Source: Garicola koreensis
Lineage (GTDB): Bacteria > Actinomycetota > Actinomycetes > Actinomycetales > Micrococcaceae
DNA: 64,000 nucleotides
Assembly (NCBI RefSeq): GCF_014195445.1
Contig: NZ_JACIBT010000001.1
Location: forward strand, 1,074,165 to 1,138,164
Direction of reading: 5' to 3'
The notes under the pieces: model-generated
What the model saw: only the letters and a program-made list of their open reading frames with translations
The model's database searches: none
Told to the model about the DNA's origin: nothing
Program-made: the position numbers and the translations under genes
Part shown: piece by piece, positions 46,703-55,678 of the stretch
Position numbering within the stretch: the first letter of the stretch is position 1
Layout of the letters: every line of letters starts with the position of its first letter

Positions 46703-47703
46703 GAATCGTCTCCGATGAGTGTGGCGGCGAGGTGCTCACCAGCCTCTGCGCTGTCGATGTCGGTGCTGATGGCCATGTCCCAGTAGACGATCGCGGCATC
46801 GGCCAGGGTGATCCTCGCCGGTTCCCGCACATGGGCGTGGAGTTCAGCCAGGCCAGGGATGCTGGGGTCGCGTGGGACACGGGTGGTCAGAGAGGCCTCC
46901 TTCACCGGTGCGGGCACGAATCCCTCACCCAGTAGGTCAACGGGTTCGGCGAGGTAGATCCGGCCTCGGGCCGGCAGCTTCCACGGGGCGAGTTGGTCTG
47001 CGGCGACGTCTCCGCTCACAAGAGGATTCGCGCCCAGCAGATTCGCCGTTCTCACGGCTGTCGAGACCTGCTCGACGATCGGATCCACGCTGTACCAGCC
47101 GAACTCCTGGCCCCCGGGTCCGGGATACACTCCCATCCAGTGCTCCAACATCGAAGCCCGGTCGGCGGCGATGAACCCATCCGGTTGGTCGGCGACGAGC
47201 TCTCCCAGAGAGCGCACGGCATTGGAGACGCTCTGCTGGCTGGTGCCCAGAGCCGCTGCGATCATCGGCTGGCGAACCGGTTCTTTGGCCAGCAGCAGAT
47301 ACCGCTCCACGGCCCATCGCATCCAGGCCGGCCGCCTGGGAAACGGAACGTGGTGACCCTGGACCGGCTCGTCATCCGTCGCATAGGTGACCCCGTGGTG
47401 GATCAGCCGGATCGGCTCAGCGGTGAGAATGTCGATCTGACCAGCCATGGCCCGAGCTGTGACCTGCGCAGTGGCGGACTCACCGATCAGCAGGCGACGA
47501 TCGGTCCGCTGGTGGGCAGAATGATTGCGGACGATGTGGGCGTTCAGCCGCGTAGTCGGAACGGTGAGGGTGACCTCGAAGAACCTACCATCCGGCGCGC
47601 CCAGAAGCCATGACGTGCTCGAGGTGCCCTCGGCGATGCTGAAGTCGAGCTCGCGGAGAAGCGTCACTACGTCAATGGTCATGAATACTTCAACAATTCT
47701 CAT
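46699..47703 (-). CDS. Putative AbiE-type antitoxin with internal helix-turn-helix
   Basis: The 334-aa protein is coded directly upstream of, and overlapping, the AbiEii-like toxin. A helix-turn-helix lies in the middle (about 143-170; RQPMIAAALGTSQQSVSNAVRSL) instead of at the N-terminus as in classical AbiEi. The N-terminal 120 residues (TSSTSWLLGAPDGRFFEVTL...) and C-terminal part have no fold I can name. A second start, ATG 47682, would shorten it by 7 residues. A -10 (TAGAAT, 47733-47738) lies upstream. Assignment rests mainly on the operon layout. Confidence 0.6.
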   Translation of the reverse strand: MRIVEVFMTIDVVTLLRELDFSIAEGTSSTSWLLGAPDGRFFEVTLTVPTTRLNAHIVRNHSAHQRTDRRLLIGESATAQVTARAMAGQIDILTAEPIRLIHHGVTYATDDEPVQGHHVPFPRRPAWMRWAVERYLLLAKEPVRQPMIAAALGTSQQSVSNAVRSLGELVADQPDGFIAADRASMLEHWMGVYPGPGGQEFGWYSVDPIVEQVSTAVRTANLLGANPLVSGDVAADQLAPWKLPARGRIYLAEPVDLLGEGFVPAPVKEASLTTRVPRDPSIPGLAELHAHVREPARITLADAAIVYWDMAISTDIDSAEAGEHLAATLIGDDS

Positions 47704-47732
47704 CCTGTGGCGCGGGATGCTGCTTGTTGGAC

Positions 47733-47738
47733 ATTCTA
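47733..47738 (-). promoter_or_regulatory. -10 element of the AbiE-like operon
   Basis: TAGAAT on the minus strand, about 29 bases before the first ATG. The right 80-bp repeat with its inverted repeat begins 28 bases further upstream, in a place where an AbiE antitoxin or other regulator could bind. Confidence 0.4.
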
Positions 47739-47765
47739 TACGGCGTTGTGCTACCAGCTCGAATC

Positions 47766-47845
47766 TGTCGACGATCTGTGGATGAGGACCTTATCCACAG
47801 GCTGTTTTGTCTTTGGGGGACGTTTGATGGTGTTTGATATACGCT
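47766..47845 (+). repeat. 80-bp direct repeat, right copy (with inverted DnaA-box-like pair)
   Basis: Second copy, 86% identical to 45711-45790 in the same orientation. It keeps TTATCCACA at 47791-47799, the opposing CTGTGGAT arm, and the GTTTGAT pair with 10-base period (47822, 47832). It lies in the divergent gap between the AbiE-like operon and the EssC-like gene, whose own promoter probably overlaps the TTTGATATACGCT end. Confidence 0.88.
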
Positions 47846-47887
47846 CATATCTCATCTGGTACAGATGTGGATTCATGGAGGCGCAGA

Positions 47888-50800
47888 ATGAGCGTGGCAG
47901 TGACTTTGGTGCATGCACCCGGAGCAGTGCCTGAACCCGTGTGGGAGCGGCTGCTCAGGAGAGCACCGGGCTCCTATCACCATGAGAGCCGCATCGTCGT
48001 CAGGGCTGATGCGGCGGCTCACGACATTTCCGGAGCCCAGCTTGCGACTGCCATAGATACATTCCTCGCCGACGTCGCCGGCGCTGACAGGGCTGAGTTC
48101 GCACTGAGTACTGCAGGCGTCAGCCTCGCCTCCCTCGAAGCTGGGTCACCCCTGCTGCACCCCGGCATGGTGATCCTGATAGCCCCGCGGCAACTGCCCC
48201 TCACCGCGATTCGCGCGACGCCATTGAGCCTGTGCCTGGATTCAGGCCCTGACGCGGGACGCCTGCTGCCGCTGCGCCGGGGCGGGCACGTGATCGGACG
48301 GGGGCAGGTTGATGTGTCCGTCGCCGATCCTCGCCTCTCTCGCCGCGAGGCAGTTTTGGACGTCGGCGCCCATGACGTCAGGCTGAAGAGCTCGCAGACG
48401 GACCTCGGAAGAACGGTGACCACAACTGAGGGCTTCGAACTGGGAACAACTGCCTACCACTTGGTTCTCGGCGCCCCACCGCCGGCAGCACCGCAGTCCT
48501 GGCCGCCGCATGATGCGCCGGTGGACGGCAAGCCTCCCGAAGGCAGAAACACTATGATGTTGGCGTTCGCACTCGTGCCGCTGGTGGCAGGAGTGGTGCT
48601 GGTTCTGGTGACCGGGCTCTGGTTCTTCCTGCTGTTCAGCGGTGCCAGTGCGTTAGTTGCCACCATCATCTTTCTGCACGGTCGCCGGCAGCGGAGCCGG
48701 TACCGCCGTGCCCGGCAGCAGGCGGCAGAGGCCTGGGGCGCAGAGACTGCCCGAACCCTGCTCTCCCCTGGTCGGGCGACGCGGCTGCTTCGCGGTGAGG
48801 GCACCGTTCATGTCTCGGCAAACGCGCAGGGGCACCCAGCAGTGCGCTTAGGCTTGGGCCGTGTGCAGGCCCAGCTGCAGAGTGGAGAGACGGCCAAGAG
48901 TCAGCACCCTGAGAGGGTCGTCACGGCCGTTGGGGTCGAGTTTCTCGCCGGAGAGACCACCACGGTCTCAGGGCCGCGGCGCGAGCGTCTGCGGATCCTG
49001 CGATGGATTCTTTTGCAGCTGGTCCTCAATCCCGTCCGGGGTGGGATCGTTGTGGTCGGCGATTCCTCTGAACTCGCCATCGCCGAGCTGCGCGATCTGC
49101 CCACATGTCGAGTGATCGCCGAATCCGACGTCTCCTCCAACGGGCCACCGTCTCAACGCAGCGGCGTACTGCTGTGTGCTGAGCCCCTGGAACAGATCGA
49201 CGTCGACCAGGCACTGCGAGCCGGTTGGCACGTTGTCCTCCCCGCGCAGAATCCCGCAGACGGCTCCCGCCCGGGATGGGAGGTCAGTCTCGGTGATCAG
49301 ACGGTGCACCGGCGCGGTGACCCCACAGCTGCGGTACGCCATGCCGAAGAGTTTCGGATGGATGGACTCAGCGATGCCACGCTGCGTGAGCTGTGCCGCT
49401 TGGCGGTACCGCGCGCCGCCTTCTCTGCGGGACCTGATGAACTTCCTGAGCGTGCTGTGGGCAGGATTGACGACGACTTGTTCGCCGGTGCCGCTGCTAA
49501 TGAGTTGGTAGGCGACCTCGGAGCAGGTACCGCCGGCTGCGAGAAGCTGGATCTGGTCAGCGACGGACCGCACGTGCTGATCGCCGGCACGACGGGCTCG
49601 GGGAAGTCGGAGCTGCTGAAGACGCTGCTGCTCTCCTTGTGTGCACGCTACAGCCCGCAGGAACTCACTATGGTTCTCGTAGACTTCAAGGGCGGAGCAA
49701 CGTTTCAGCATATGGCCCGGGTCGAACACATCCTCGGCGTCGTCACCGACCTCTCCCAAGCGGCGACCGAGCGGACCATCGAGAGCATCCGCAGCGAACT
49801 GGTCCGCCGCGAGCGCCTCTTTCTCTCCTCAGGCGCCGGAGACTACACCGAGTACCGCATGCTCAGCGATGACCCCCTGCCACGCATGTTGGTGGTCATT
49901 GACGAATTTCGCATCTTCGCCCACGAACTGCCCCACCAGTTGGACGAACTGATGCGGTTGGCGACTCTGGGCCGGTCGTTGGGGCTTCACCTGGTGCTCT
50001 CCACCCAACGTCCCCAAGGCGCCGTGACTGCCGACATTCGCGCCAATATCGGCGCCGCGATCGCCCTTCGCATGCGGGGTGAGGACGAGTCCAGGGACGT
50101 CATCGGAACCCCCGATGCGGCAGAGATCTCTCGTCGGGCACCCGGACGCGCCCTGCTGCGTCGCCCCGGAGAGCGCCCGGTGGAGCTGCAGACAGCGCTG
50201 CTGCGGGCCACCGAACCTGCCCTGTACGCCGCCCCGGAGTCTCTGCCGGTACCCGCGGCACCTGCGGCACCGACCCATGATGATGTCATCACCACACTGG
50301 TGGAGCAGCTGCGAGTCTGCAATCTGCATCGGGTGCACACTCCGCTTCTTCCACCGCTGCCGCAGACCCTAGGGCCACAGCACGCGCTGAGCACAGAACC
50401 TGGTGCACTGCTGGGGCAGGTCGATGACCCCGCATCCCAGTCCCAGTACGATCTGCGCCTGGACCCGCAGCACCCACAGTCATATGCGCTCATCGGCGAA
50501 GCAGCCGCCGCTGCCGCAGCAGTATGCCTGTCGGTGACCAGTCAGCTGCTCACCGCGGAGGGGCCGGTCGCCGTGTATCTGCTCGATGGGGACCGATCGC
50601 TGACCCAGCTGGACGGGCACCCCCGGGTAGGGGCCTGGCTGAGTGAAGAGCACATGGCCGAAGCCGCCCACCTGGTGGACCAGCTCTGCCGTGAGCTGGC
50701 GGATCGGCGTATGGGGCGCGGACGGTCGCAGCAGCCGCTGGTGCTCGTCATCACCGGCTACTCCCAGTGGTTGGCCTCCCCGCAGACCGGCTTCGGGTTC

Positions 50801-51691
50801 GAACACCAGCTGGCCACCCTCGTGGCCGAAGGCCCCCAGGCCGGAATCAGCGTACTGCTCGCCGGCAGCCGGGAGCTCGCCGTGGGAAAACTCTCCGGCC
50901 GATTTGCCCAGCGGATCTACCTGCCCTTCGGCTCCGGGGAAGACGTCACCTACCTGTGGCCCAAGCTGCGCAGCACCGACCCGCTGCCCGGCCGCGGAGT
51001 GCTCATCAGCTCCACCATCCCCTCCCCCGGGCTGACCGTGCAGCTGAGCACCGAAACTTCGGACCACAGCGAAGCGACGACGGAGGACCCACCGCCGACG
51101 CCCCAGAGTCCTGTCATACAAGTCCGCGCGCTTCCGGATCACCTGACTGAACAGCACTTGTCCGAACAGCATCGACCCCACCCGGAGACCAACGATGACG
51201 GTGTCGTGGTCGCGGTGCAGCAGCTGACGTGGGCACCGGTGTCCCTTCAGCTGGGTCCGGTGAACCTGATCCTGGGATCCCCCGGCACCGGAAAGAGCAG
51301 CTGCCTGCGTCTGCTGGACCACAGGATGGCCCATGCCACCCTGATGCACGGTGCAGCCGGTGTGCCGGATGATCCGTCCCAGGTGCTCCTGATAGACGAT
51401 GCCCACAGGTGCACTGCTGAACAGCACCACACCGTTCAGCAGGCGATCACCGCCGGCGCCCGCGTCGTCGCAACCGCGCCGGCCTCGGGGGCAGTGTTCA
51501 GCCAGCTGCCCTGGGCTCACCCGGCCCGGACTCAGGGCAGCAACGTGATTCTCAGCCCCGTCAGCCGCAGTGAGGCCGAATCCTTCGCGGCCATACTGCC
51601 GCTGTTGGATCGGCCGATACCCGGCCGTGCGGTGCACCTGCGACCCGAAGGCGCACTCGTCGCACAGTGGGCCGTGCCACCTGATCATTGA
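47888..51691 (+). CDS. FHA-domain FtsK/SpoIIIE (EssC/EccC-like) ATPase
   Basis: Large membrane ATPase of about 1,267 aa. It has an N-terminal ubiquitin-like and FHA region (FHA about 115-210; VIGRGQVDVSVADPRLSRRE), two helices (about 223-266), then FtsK/SpoIIIE modules. D1 has Walker A GTTGSGKS (567-574) and Walker B MLVVIDEF. D2 has a degraded P-loop (ALIGEAAAAAAA). D3 has GSPGTGKSS (about 1130) and VLLIDDAH. This order resembles EssC of type VII secretion. No WXG100, EccB or EccD genes are nearby. ATG 47888 has GGAGG 6 bases upstream. Confidence 0.85.
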   Translation: MSVAVTLVHAPGAVPEPVWERLLRRAPGSYHHESRIVVRADAAAHDISGAQLATAIDTFLADVAGADRAEFALSTAGVSLASLEAGSPLLHPGMVILIAPRQLPLTAIRATPLSLCLDSGPDAGRLLPLRRGGHVIGRGQVDVSVADPRLSRREAVLDVGAHDVRLKSSQTDLGRTVTTTEGFELGTTAYHLVLGAPPPAAPQSWPPHDAPVDGKPPEGRNTMMLAFALVPLVAGVVLVLVTGLWFFLLFSGASALVATIIFLHGRRQRSRYRRARQQAAEAWGAETARTLLSPGRATRLLRGEGTVHVSANAQGHPAVRLGLGRVQAQLQSGETAKSQHPERVVTAVGVEFLAGETTTVSGPRRERLRILRWILLQLVLNPVRGGIVVVGDSSELAIAELRDLPTCRVIAESDVSSNGPPSQRSGVLLCAEPLEQIDVDQALRAGWHVVLPAQNPADGSRPGWEVSLGDQTVHRRGDPTAAVRHAEEFRMDGLSDATLRELCRLAVPRAAFSAGPDELPERAVGRIDDDLFAGAAANELVGDLGAGTAGCEKLDLVSDGPHVLIAGTTGSGKSELLKTLLLSLCARYSPQELTMVLVDFKGGATFQHMARVEHILGVVTDLSQAATERTIESIRSELVRRERLFLSSGAGDYTEYRMLSDDPLPRMLVVIDEFRIFAHELPHQLDELMRLATLGRSLGLHLVLSTQRPQGAVTADIRANIGAAIALRMRGEDESRDVIGTPDAAEISRRAPGRALLRRPGERPVELQTALLRATEPALYAAPESLPVPAAPAAPTHDDVITTLVEQLRVCNLHRVHTPLLPPLPQTLGPQHALSTEPGALLGQVDDPASQSQYDLRLDPQHPQSYALIGEAAAAAAAVCLSVTSQLLTAEGPVAVYLLDGDRSLTQLDGHPRVGAWLSEEHMAEAAHLVDQLCRELADRRMGRGRSQQPLVLVITGYSQWLASPQTGFGFEHQLATLVAEGPQAGISVLLAGSRELAVGKLSGRFAQRIYLPFGSGEDVTYLWPKLRSTDPLPGRGVLISSTIPSPGLTVQLSTETSDHSEATTEDPPPTPQSPVIQVRALPDHLTEQHLSEQHRPHPETNDDGVVVAVQQLTWAPVSLQLGPVNLILGSPGTGKSSCLRLLDHRMAHATLMHGAAGVPDDPSQVLLIDDAHRCTAEQHHTVQQAITAGARVVATAPASGAVFSQLPWAHPARTQGSNVILSPVSRSEAESFAAILPLLDRPIPGRAVHLRPEGALVAQWAVPPDH

Positions 51692-51774
51692 CTGATCATT
51701 AGACTTTGCTCATAAAGCCAAAGAGTAAGCTGTCTCACTGTCATTTAAGAGTTGACGTGAGAGAATATAAAGAT

Positions 51775-52509
51775 ATGACAAATACAACTCATGCACATCG
51801 CCGAACATCACGAGTCGCCCTGTCCCTCGCCGCCGTCGCGGCGCTGGGATTGAGCGCATGCGCCCCGGACGACGGTGAAGACACCACCGAAGACGGCGGA
51901 GCAGCCGACGATATTCAAACCCAGGAAACTTCTGAGGCAACGGACGAAGAGACTAACCAGGCCACAGAGACCGCCGATGAAGGCGCCGCTGCTGAGACCG
52001 AGGAGGCCACCGCAGAGGAGGAGACTCCCACTGAGGATGCCACCGACGAGGATACTGCCACTGATGAGGCGACGGCTACCGATGAGGGCACAGCCGAAGG
52101 CGGTAGCGGCGGGGACCATCCGGTCTACCAGGCCGTTGAAGCTGCCCTGGCCGAGTACGACGGTGGCGTGATCACCCAGTTCGAGGACAACACGGACGAC
52201 GACGGCTACGTCGAGGTCGCCGTCTATGACGGTGAGACCGAGTGGGAGCTTGAGATCGACTCCGAGTCCTTCGAGATCATCGACACTGAGGAGGATGACA
52301 TCGACGGCGACGACCGCGAAGAGGCCGAGGCCGTAGAGATCGAGATCTCCGAGGCGATCCAGAGTGCTGAGTCCGAAGGCGGGGCCGAACCCGACGAGGG
52401 TGAGCTCGACACCGAGGACGGCACCGTGGTGTGGCAGATCGAGCTGGACAACGACACCGAGGTCGACATCGACGTCACCAATGGTGAGGTGGTCAACGTG
52501 GACCAGTAG
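51775..52509 (+). CDS. Acidic PepSY-domain lipoprotein
   Basis: The 244-aa precursor has a Tat/Sec-like basic start, a hydrophobic core and lipobox GLSAC (Cys29). A long Glu/Thr/Ala-rich low-complexity linker (about 30-115) is followed by two PepSY-like repeats (YDGGVITQFEDN...VYDGETEWELEID and the C-terminal IELDNDTEVDIDVTNGEVV). It is extremely acidic, as expected for an outside protein in a salty or alkaline habitat. It probably binds a metal or inhibits a protease; not proven. Its promoter may include the TGATCATT repeat (51682-51700) after the EssC-like gene. Confidence 0.8.
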   Translation: MTNTTHAHRRTSRVALSLAAVAALGLSACAPDDGEDTTEDGGAADDIQTQETSEATDEETNQATETADEGAAAETEEATAEEETPTEDATDEDTATDEATATDEGTAEGGSGGDHPVYQAVEAALAEYDGGVITQFEDNTDDDGYVEVAVYDGETEWELEIDSESFEIIDTEEDDIDGDDREEAEAVEIEISEAIQSAESEGGAEPDEGELDTEDGTVVWQIELDNDTEVDIDVTNGEVVNVDQ

Positions 52510-52543
52510 TACCTCACACACCGCTCACGCAGCAGCCGGCGTC

Positions 52544-53428
52544 CTACTCTGATGGGGCGCCGGCTTCCTGCTTCTCAGCGCGTTCCACAATGTTCTCCGC
52601 ATGCCGAATCAGCGGTTCATCAACCATCGCACCCCGGAACTGCACCGCCCCGGCGGAGCGGTGCACCTCAGCCAGCAGCGCCTGAGCATATTCCACCTCC
52701 TCATCCGAGGGCGCATAGGCTCTGCGGACCACACCCACCTGCGAGGGGTGAATATTGGCCTTCAGCACGAACCCGCTGGCAGAGGCGTCCCTGGCCTCAG
52801 CGGCCAGCCCCTCAGCGTCGGAGAAGTCGGCGTAGATCGAGTCGATGGCCTGCTTGCCGAACGCGGTGGCACTGAGCAGCACCGCGGCGCGCGAGTGCTG
52901 CGCCACCTGACGATACTGGCCCTGCTCGGTGCGGGAGGAGGACCCGCCGATAGCGGCGATGAGGTCCTCAGAGCCCCACATCAGACCGCTGACCGTCCGG
53001 TGCTGGGCGATCTGTTCGGACCTGATGACGCCCAGCGGGGTTTCGCACAGCGCCAGCACGCAGACCTCGGGCAGGACCTCGGTGATCTTCTCGATCTGCT
53101 GGGCCGATTCGGCCTTGGGCAGCATCACCGCTCTGACGCCGGTGCCAGAGAGGGCCTGCAGGTCTGCGGCGAAGTCTTCAGTGGAGGCGGCATTGATACG
53201 CACCACCACACGGACCGGATCAGCCTCAAGATAGGCGTGGTTCTGCTCGTCCTGGCACCATCGGCGCAGATGCTGGCGAGCCGCTGGCTTCTGCTCGGGC
53301 GCCACCGCGTCCTCCAGGTCGAAGATCACTGAATCTGCCCGGTCCAGCGCCTTGGCATAGCGCTCGGGACGATCTGCGGGGCAGAAGAGCATCGCCGGGC
53401 CGGACGTCTGTGGAACAGTGCTGCTCAT
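52544..53428 (-). CDS. HpcH/HpaI or CitE-like CoA-ester lyase
   Basis: TIM-barrel lyase of 294 aa. It starts PAMLFCPADRPERYAKAL and has SVIFDLEDAVAPEQKPAAR (Mg-binding Glu/Asp), RVVVRINA, VMLPKAESAQQI and LCETPLGV. These are signatures of CitE-like malyl-CoA or citramalyl-CoA lyases. It follows the MaoC gene in a 4-base overlap; lyase plus hydratase suggests cleavage of a 3-hydroxyacyl-CoA such as citramalyl- or methylmalyl-CoA. The exact substrate is unknown. Confidence 0.85.
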   Translation of the reverse strand: MSSTVPQTSGPAMLFCPADRPERYAKALDRADSVIFDLEDAVAPEQKPAARQHLRRWCQDEQNHAYLEADPVRVVVRINAASTEDFAADLQALSGTGVRAVMLPKAESAQQIEKITEVLPEVCVLALCETPLGVIRSEQIAQHRTVSGLMWGSEDLIAAIGGSSSRTEQGQYRQVAQHSRAAVLLSATAFGKQAIDSIYADFSDAEGLAAEARDASASGFVLKANIHPSQVGVVRRAYAPSDEEVEYAQALLAEVHRSAGAVQFRGAMVDEPLIRHAENIVERAEKQEAGAPSE

Positions 53429-53982
53429 GCGTCTGCCTCACTCTGATCAGTTCCTGCTTCGGGTCCTGCTGGCCGGTTGCCCCTCGGCGCGTGGGCGGAG
53501 TGCCACATCAGAGTCTTTCGGGTGCAGCGGGCCACCACCGTTGCCTCCTGATTGCGCATCGTATGGACGAAGGTGACGATTCCTTGGCCCGGTCGCGACT
53601 TAGAATCGCGCTTCTCTTCGATCAGCGTCTCGGCGTAGAGGGTGTCACCGATGAACACCGGGGCGGGGAAGTCCACGGCCTCGAACCCCAGGTTCGCCAC
53701 GATCGTTCCCTGCGTCAGCTGACCCACCGACAGTCCCACCAGAGTGGAGAGCGTCATCATCGAATTGACCAGCGGCTGGCCGAAGGGCTGCGCCGATGAC
53801 CAATGGGCGTCCAGGTGCAGCGACTGGGTGTTCATCGTCATCGTGGTGAAGAGCGTGTTGTCGGCCTCGGTGATGGTTCTGCCCGGGGCGTGATAATAGG
53901 TCGCCCCCAGCTGCATCTCGTCGAGGTAGAGACCGCGCTGCTCGATCCGCGCAGGGTGAGAAGAAATCGGATCATCTGGCAT
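53425..53982 (-). CDS. MaoC-family (R)-hydratase
   Basis: Hot-dog-fold hydratase of 185 aa, similar to mesaconyl-CoA hydratase-like MaoC proteins. It contains YYHAPGRTITEADNTLFTTMTMNTQSLHLDAHW (active-site region), QPLVNSMMTLSTLVGLSVGQLT and a closing VARCTRKTLM. It is co-transcribed with the CitE-like lyase. Together they could interconvert an unsaturated dicarboxyl-CoA with its hydroxy form and split it. Confidence 0.83.
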   Translation of the reverse strand: MPDDPISSHPARIEQRGLYLDEMQLGATYYHAPGRTITEADNTLFTTMTMNTQSLHLDAHWSSAQPFGQPLVNSMMTLSTLVGLSVGQLTQGTIVANLGFEAVDFPAPVFIGDTLYAETLIEEKRDSKSRPGQGIVTFVHTMRNQEATVVARCTRKTLMWHSAHAPRGNRPAGPEAGTDQSEADA

Positions 53983-54265
53983 GCTTCAGCTCCCGTCAGC
54001 GGCTAAGTTCACTGGGCAGTCGATTCACTGGGTCAGGCACGACGCCGCCCCAGCGTCCCACCCGTACGTGGTCGAGTTCACACCCAGCCTCCTCATCGTA
54101 TCGAACGCGTGCCCCATCGTGAGACGCTCCCCGTTTGTAGCGACACACAAGATTCACCCTCTGATTTCGCATGCGCAGATGTAGCGTATACCACACCACA
54201 GGGGCACGCTGAACCCTGATGCCCACCTGTGAGAGTGGGACGTTCTCGCACCGAAGGAGGCTGCC

Positions 54266-55669
54266 ATGACGGCACAGGAGCCGGACAAGAATGAGTCAGG
54301 ACCGGACAAGCGGAGCACCCAAGGCGGTGGTGCTGTTCTGGGCACACTGATGCGCCCGCTGAACACCCTGGTGGAGCGGTTCATCCCCTCAGCTCTGGTG
54401 TTCGCCATCGTGCTGACCTTCATCGTGGCGGTCCTGGCGCTGATCTTCACCGACGCCGGACCAGTGACCGTGGTCGAAGAGTGGGGAATGGGACTGGCCG
54501 GGCTGCTGGCCTTCATGACGCAGATGGCGCTGGTCCTTCTGCTCGGCTACATCCTGGCCAACACCCGGCCGGTGCGGAAGCTGCTGATCCGGCTGGCCCG
54601 GGTGCCCAAGACCGCCATGCAGGCCTACCTGTTCGTGTTCCTCATTGCCGCCCTGGGTTCGCTGATCACCTGGGGGCTGGGGCTGGTGGCCGGCGCCCTG
54701 CTGGCTCGGGAGGTCGCCTACGAGTTCCGTCGTCGTGAGCAGCTGGTGCACTTCCCCATGCTGGTGGCCGCCGCATTCTCCGGGTTCGTGATGTGGCACA
54801 TGGGCTACTCCGCCTCCGGGCCGCTGCTGGCAGCCACCCCGGACTCCTTCGTCGCGGACCAGCTCGGCGAGCCGCTTGCGATCACCGAGACGATCTTCAC
54901 CACGTGGAACCTGCTCGCAGTTCTGGCCACGATCCTGCTGGTGGGCCTGGCGCTGTTCCTCATCGCGCCGCGCAATGCGAAGGCCATCGTGCCGCTGACC
55001 GTCGATGCCCGGGAGAAGGAGGTTGAGGTCGACGAGGCGGTGGAGACCCCGGCAGACCGGGTGGACGCCTCACGCATTCCAACCCTGCTGACCGGGCTGA
55101 TGCTGGTGGCGTATCTGGTCATTCATTTCTCCGGAGGCGGCTCCCTGACGCTGGACATCGTCAACTGGAGCTTCCTGACGCTGATCATGCTGCTGGTGCG
55201 CAATCCCTTCGAACTGATCGCACTGACCAAGAAGGCCGCCTCCAACGTGGGTGAGATTCTGCTGCAGTTCCCGCTCTACGCCGGCATCCTGGGCATCATG
55301 GGCGGAACGGGGCTGATCACCATCATCTCTGAAGCGTTCGTGGCAATCTCCACCCCGCAGACCTTCGCACTGTTCGCCTTCTTCTCCGCGGGACTGGTCA
55401 ACTTCTTCGTCCCCTCCGGCGGCGGCCAGATTGCCGTGCAGGCGCCCATCCTGCTGGAGGCCGCCGACTCGCTGGGAACCGACCCGGCAGTGGCCATCAT
55501 GGCCGTGGCCTACGGCGACCAGTGGACCAATATGATCCAGCCCTTCTGGGCGCTGCCGCTGCTGGCGATCGCGGGGCTGAAGATGCGTGACATCCTGGGA
55601 TACACCACCATCACGCTGATCGCCTCAGGGATCGTCTTCGGCTCCGCGCTGGTGCTGGTCTCCCTATAG
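54266..55669 (+). CDS. atoE: Short-chain fatty acid/acetoacetate transporter (AtoE family)
   Basis: Membrane carrier of 467 aa with about 11-12 helices. Family stretches are LNTLVERFIPSALVFAIVLT, WGLGLVAGALLAREVA, PMLVAAAFSGFVMWHMGYS and FVPSGGGQIAVQAPILLEAA. It imports short-chain acids such as acetoacetate or butyrate. A GAAGGAGG ribosome site lies 5 bases before the ATG. The neighbouring genes for 3-hydroxybutyrate oxidation and CoA transfer support ketone-body uptake. Confidence 0.88.
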   Translation: MTAQEPDKNESGPDKRSTQGGGAVLGTLMRPLNTLVERFIPSALVFAIVLTFIVAVLALIFTDAGPVTVVEEWGMGLAGLLAFMTQMALVLLLGYILANTRPVRKLLIRLARVPKTAMQAYLFVFLIAALGSLITWGLGLVAGALLAREVAYEFRRREQLVHFPMLVAAAFSGFVMWHMGYSASGPLLAATPDSFVADQLGEPLAITETIFTTWNLLAVLATILLVGLALFLIAPRNAKAIVPLTVDAREKEVEVDEAVETPADRVDASRIPTLLTGLMLVAYLVIHFSGGGSLTLDIVNWSFLTLIMLLVRNPFELIALTKKAASNVGEILLQFPLYAGILGIMGGTGLITIISEAFVAISTPQTFALFAFFSAGLVNFFVPSGGGQIAVQAPILLEAADSLGTDPAVAIMAVAYGDQWTNMIQPFWALPLLAIAGLKMRDILGYTTITLIASGIVFGSALVLVSL

Positions 55670-55678
55670 TCTGGAGGC

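Noticed and set aside
45711..47845. Insertion sequence or prophage at the repeat-flanked region
   Set aside because: No transposase, integrase or recombinase is encoded between or next to the repeats, and the repeats are direct, not terminal inverted.
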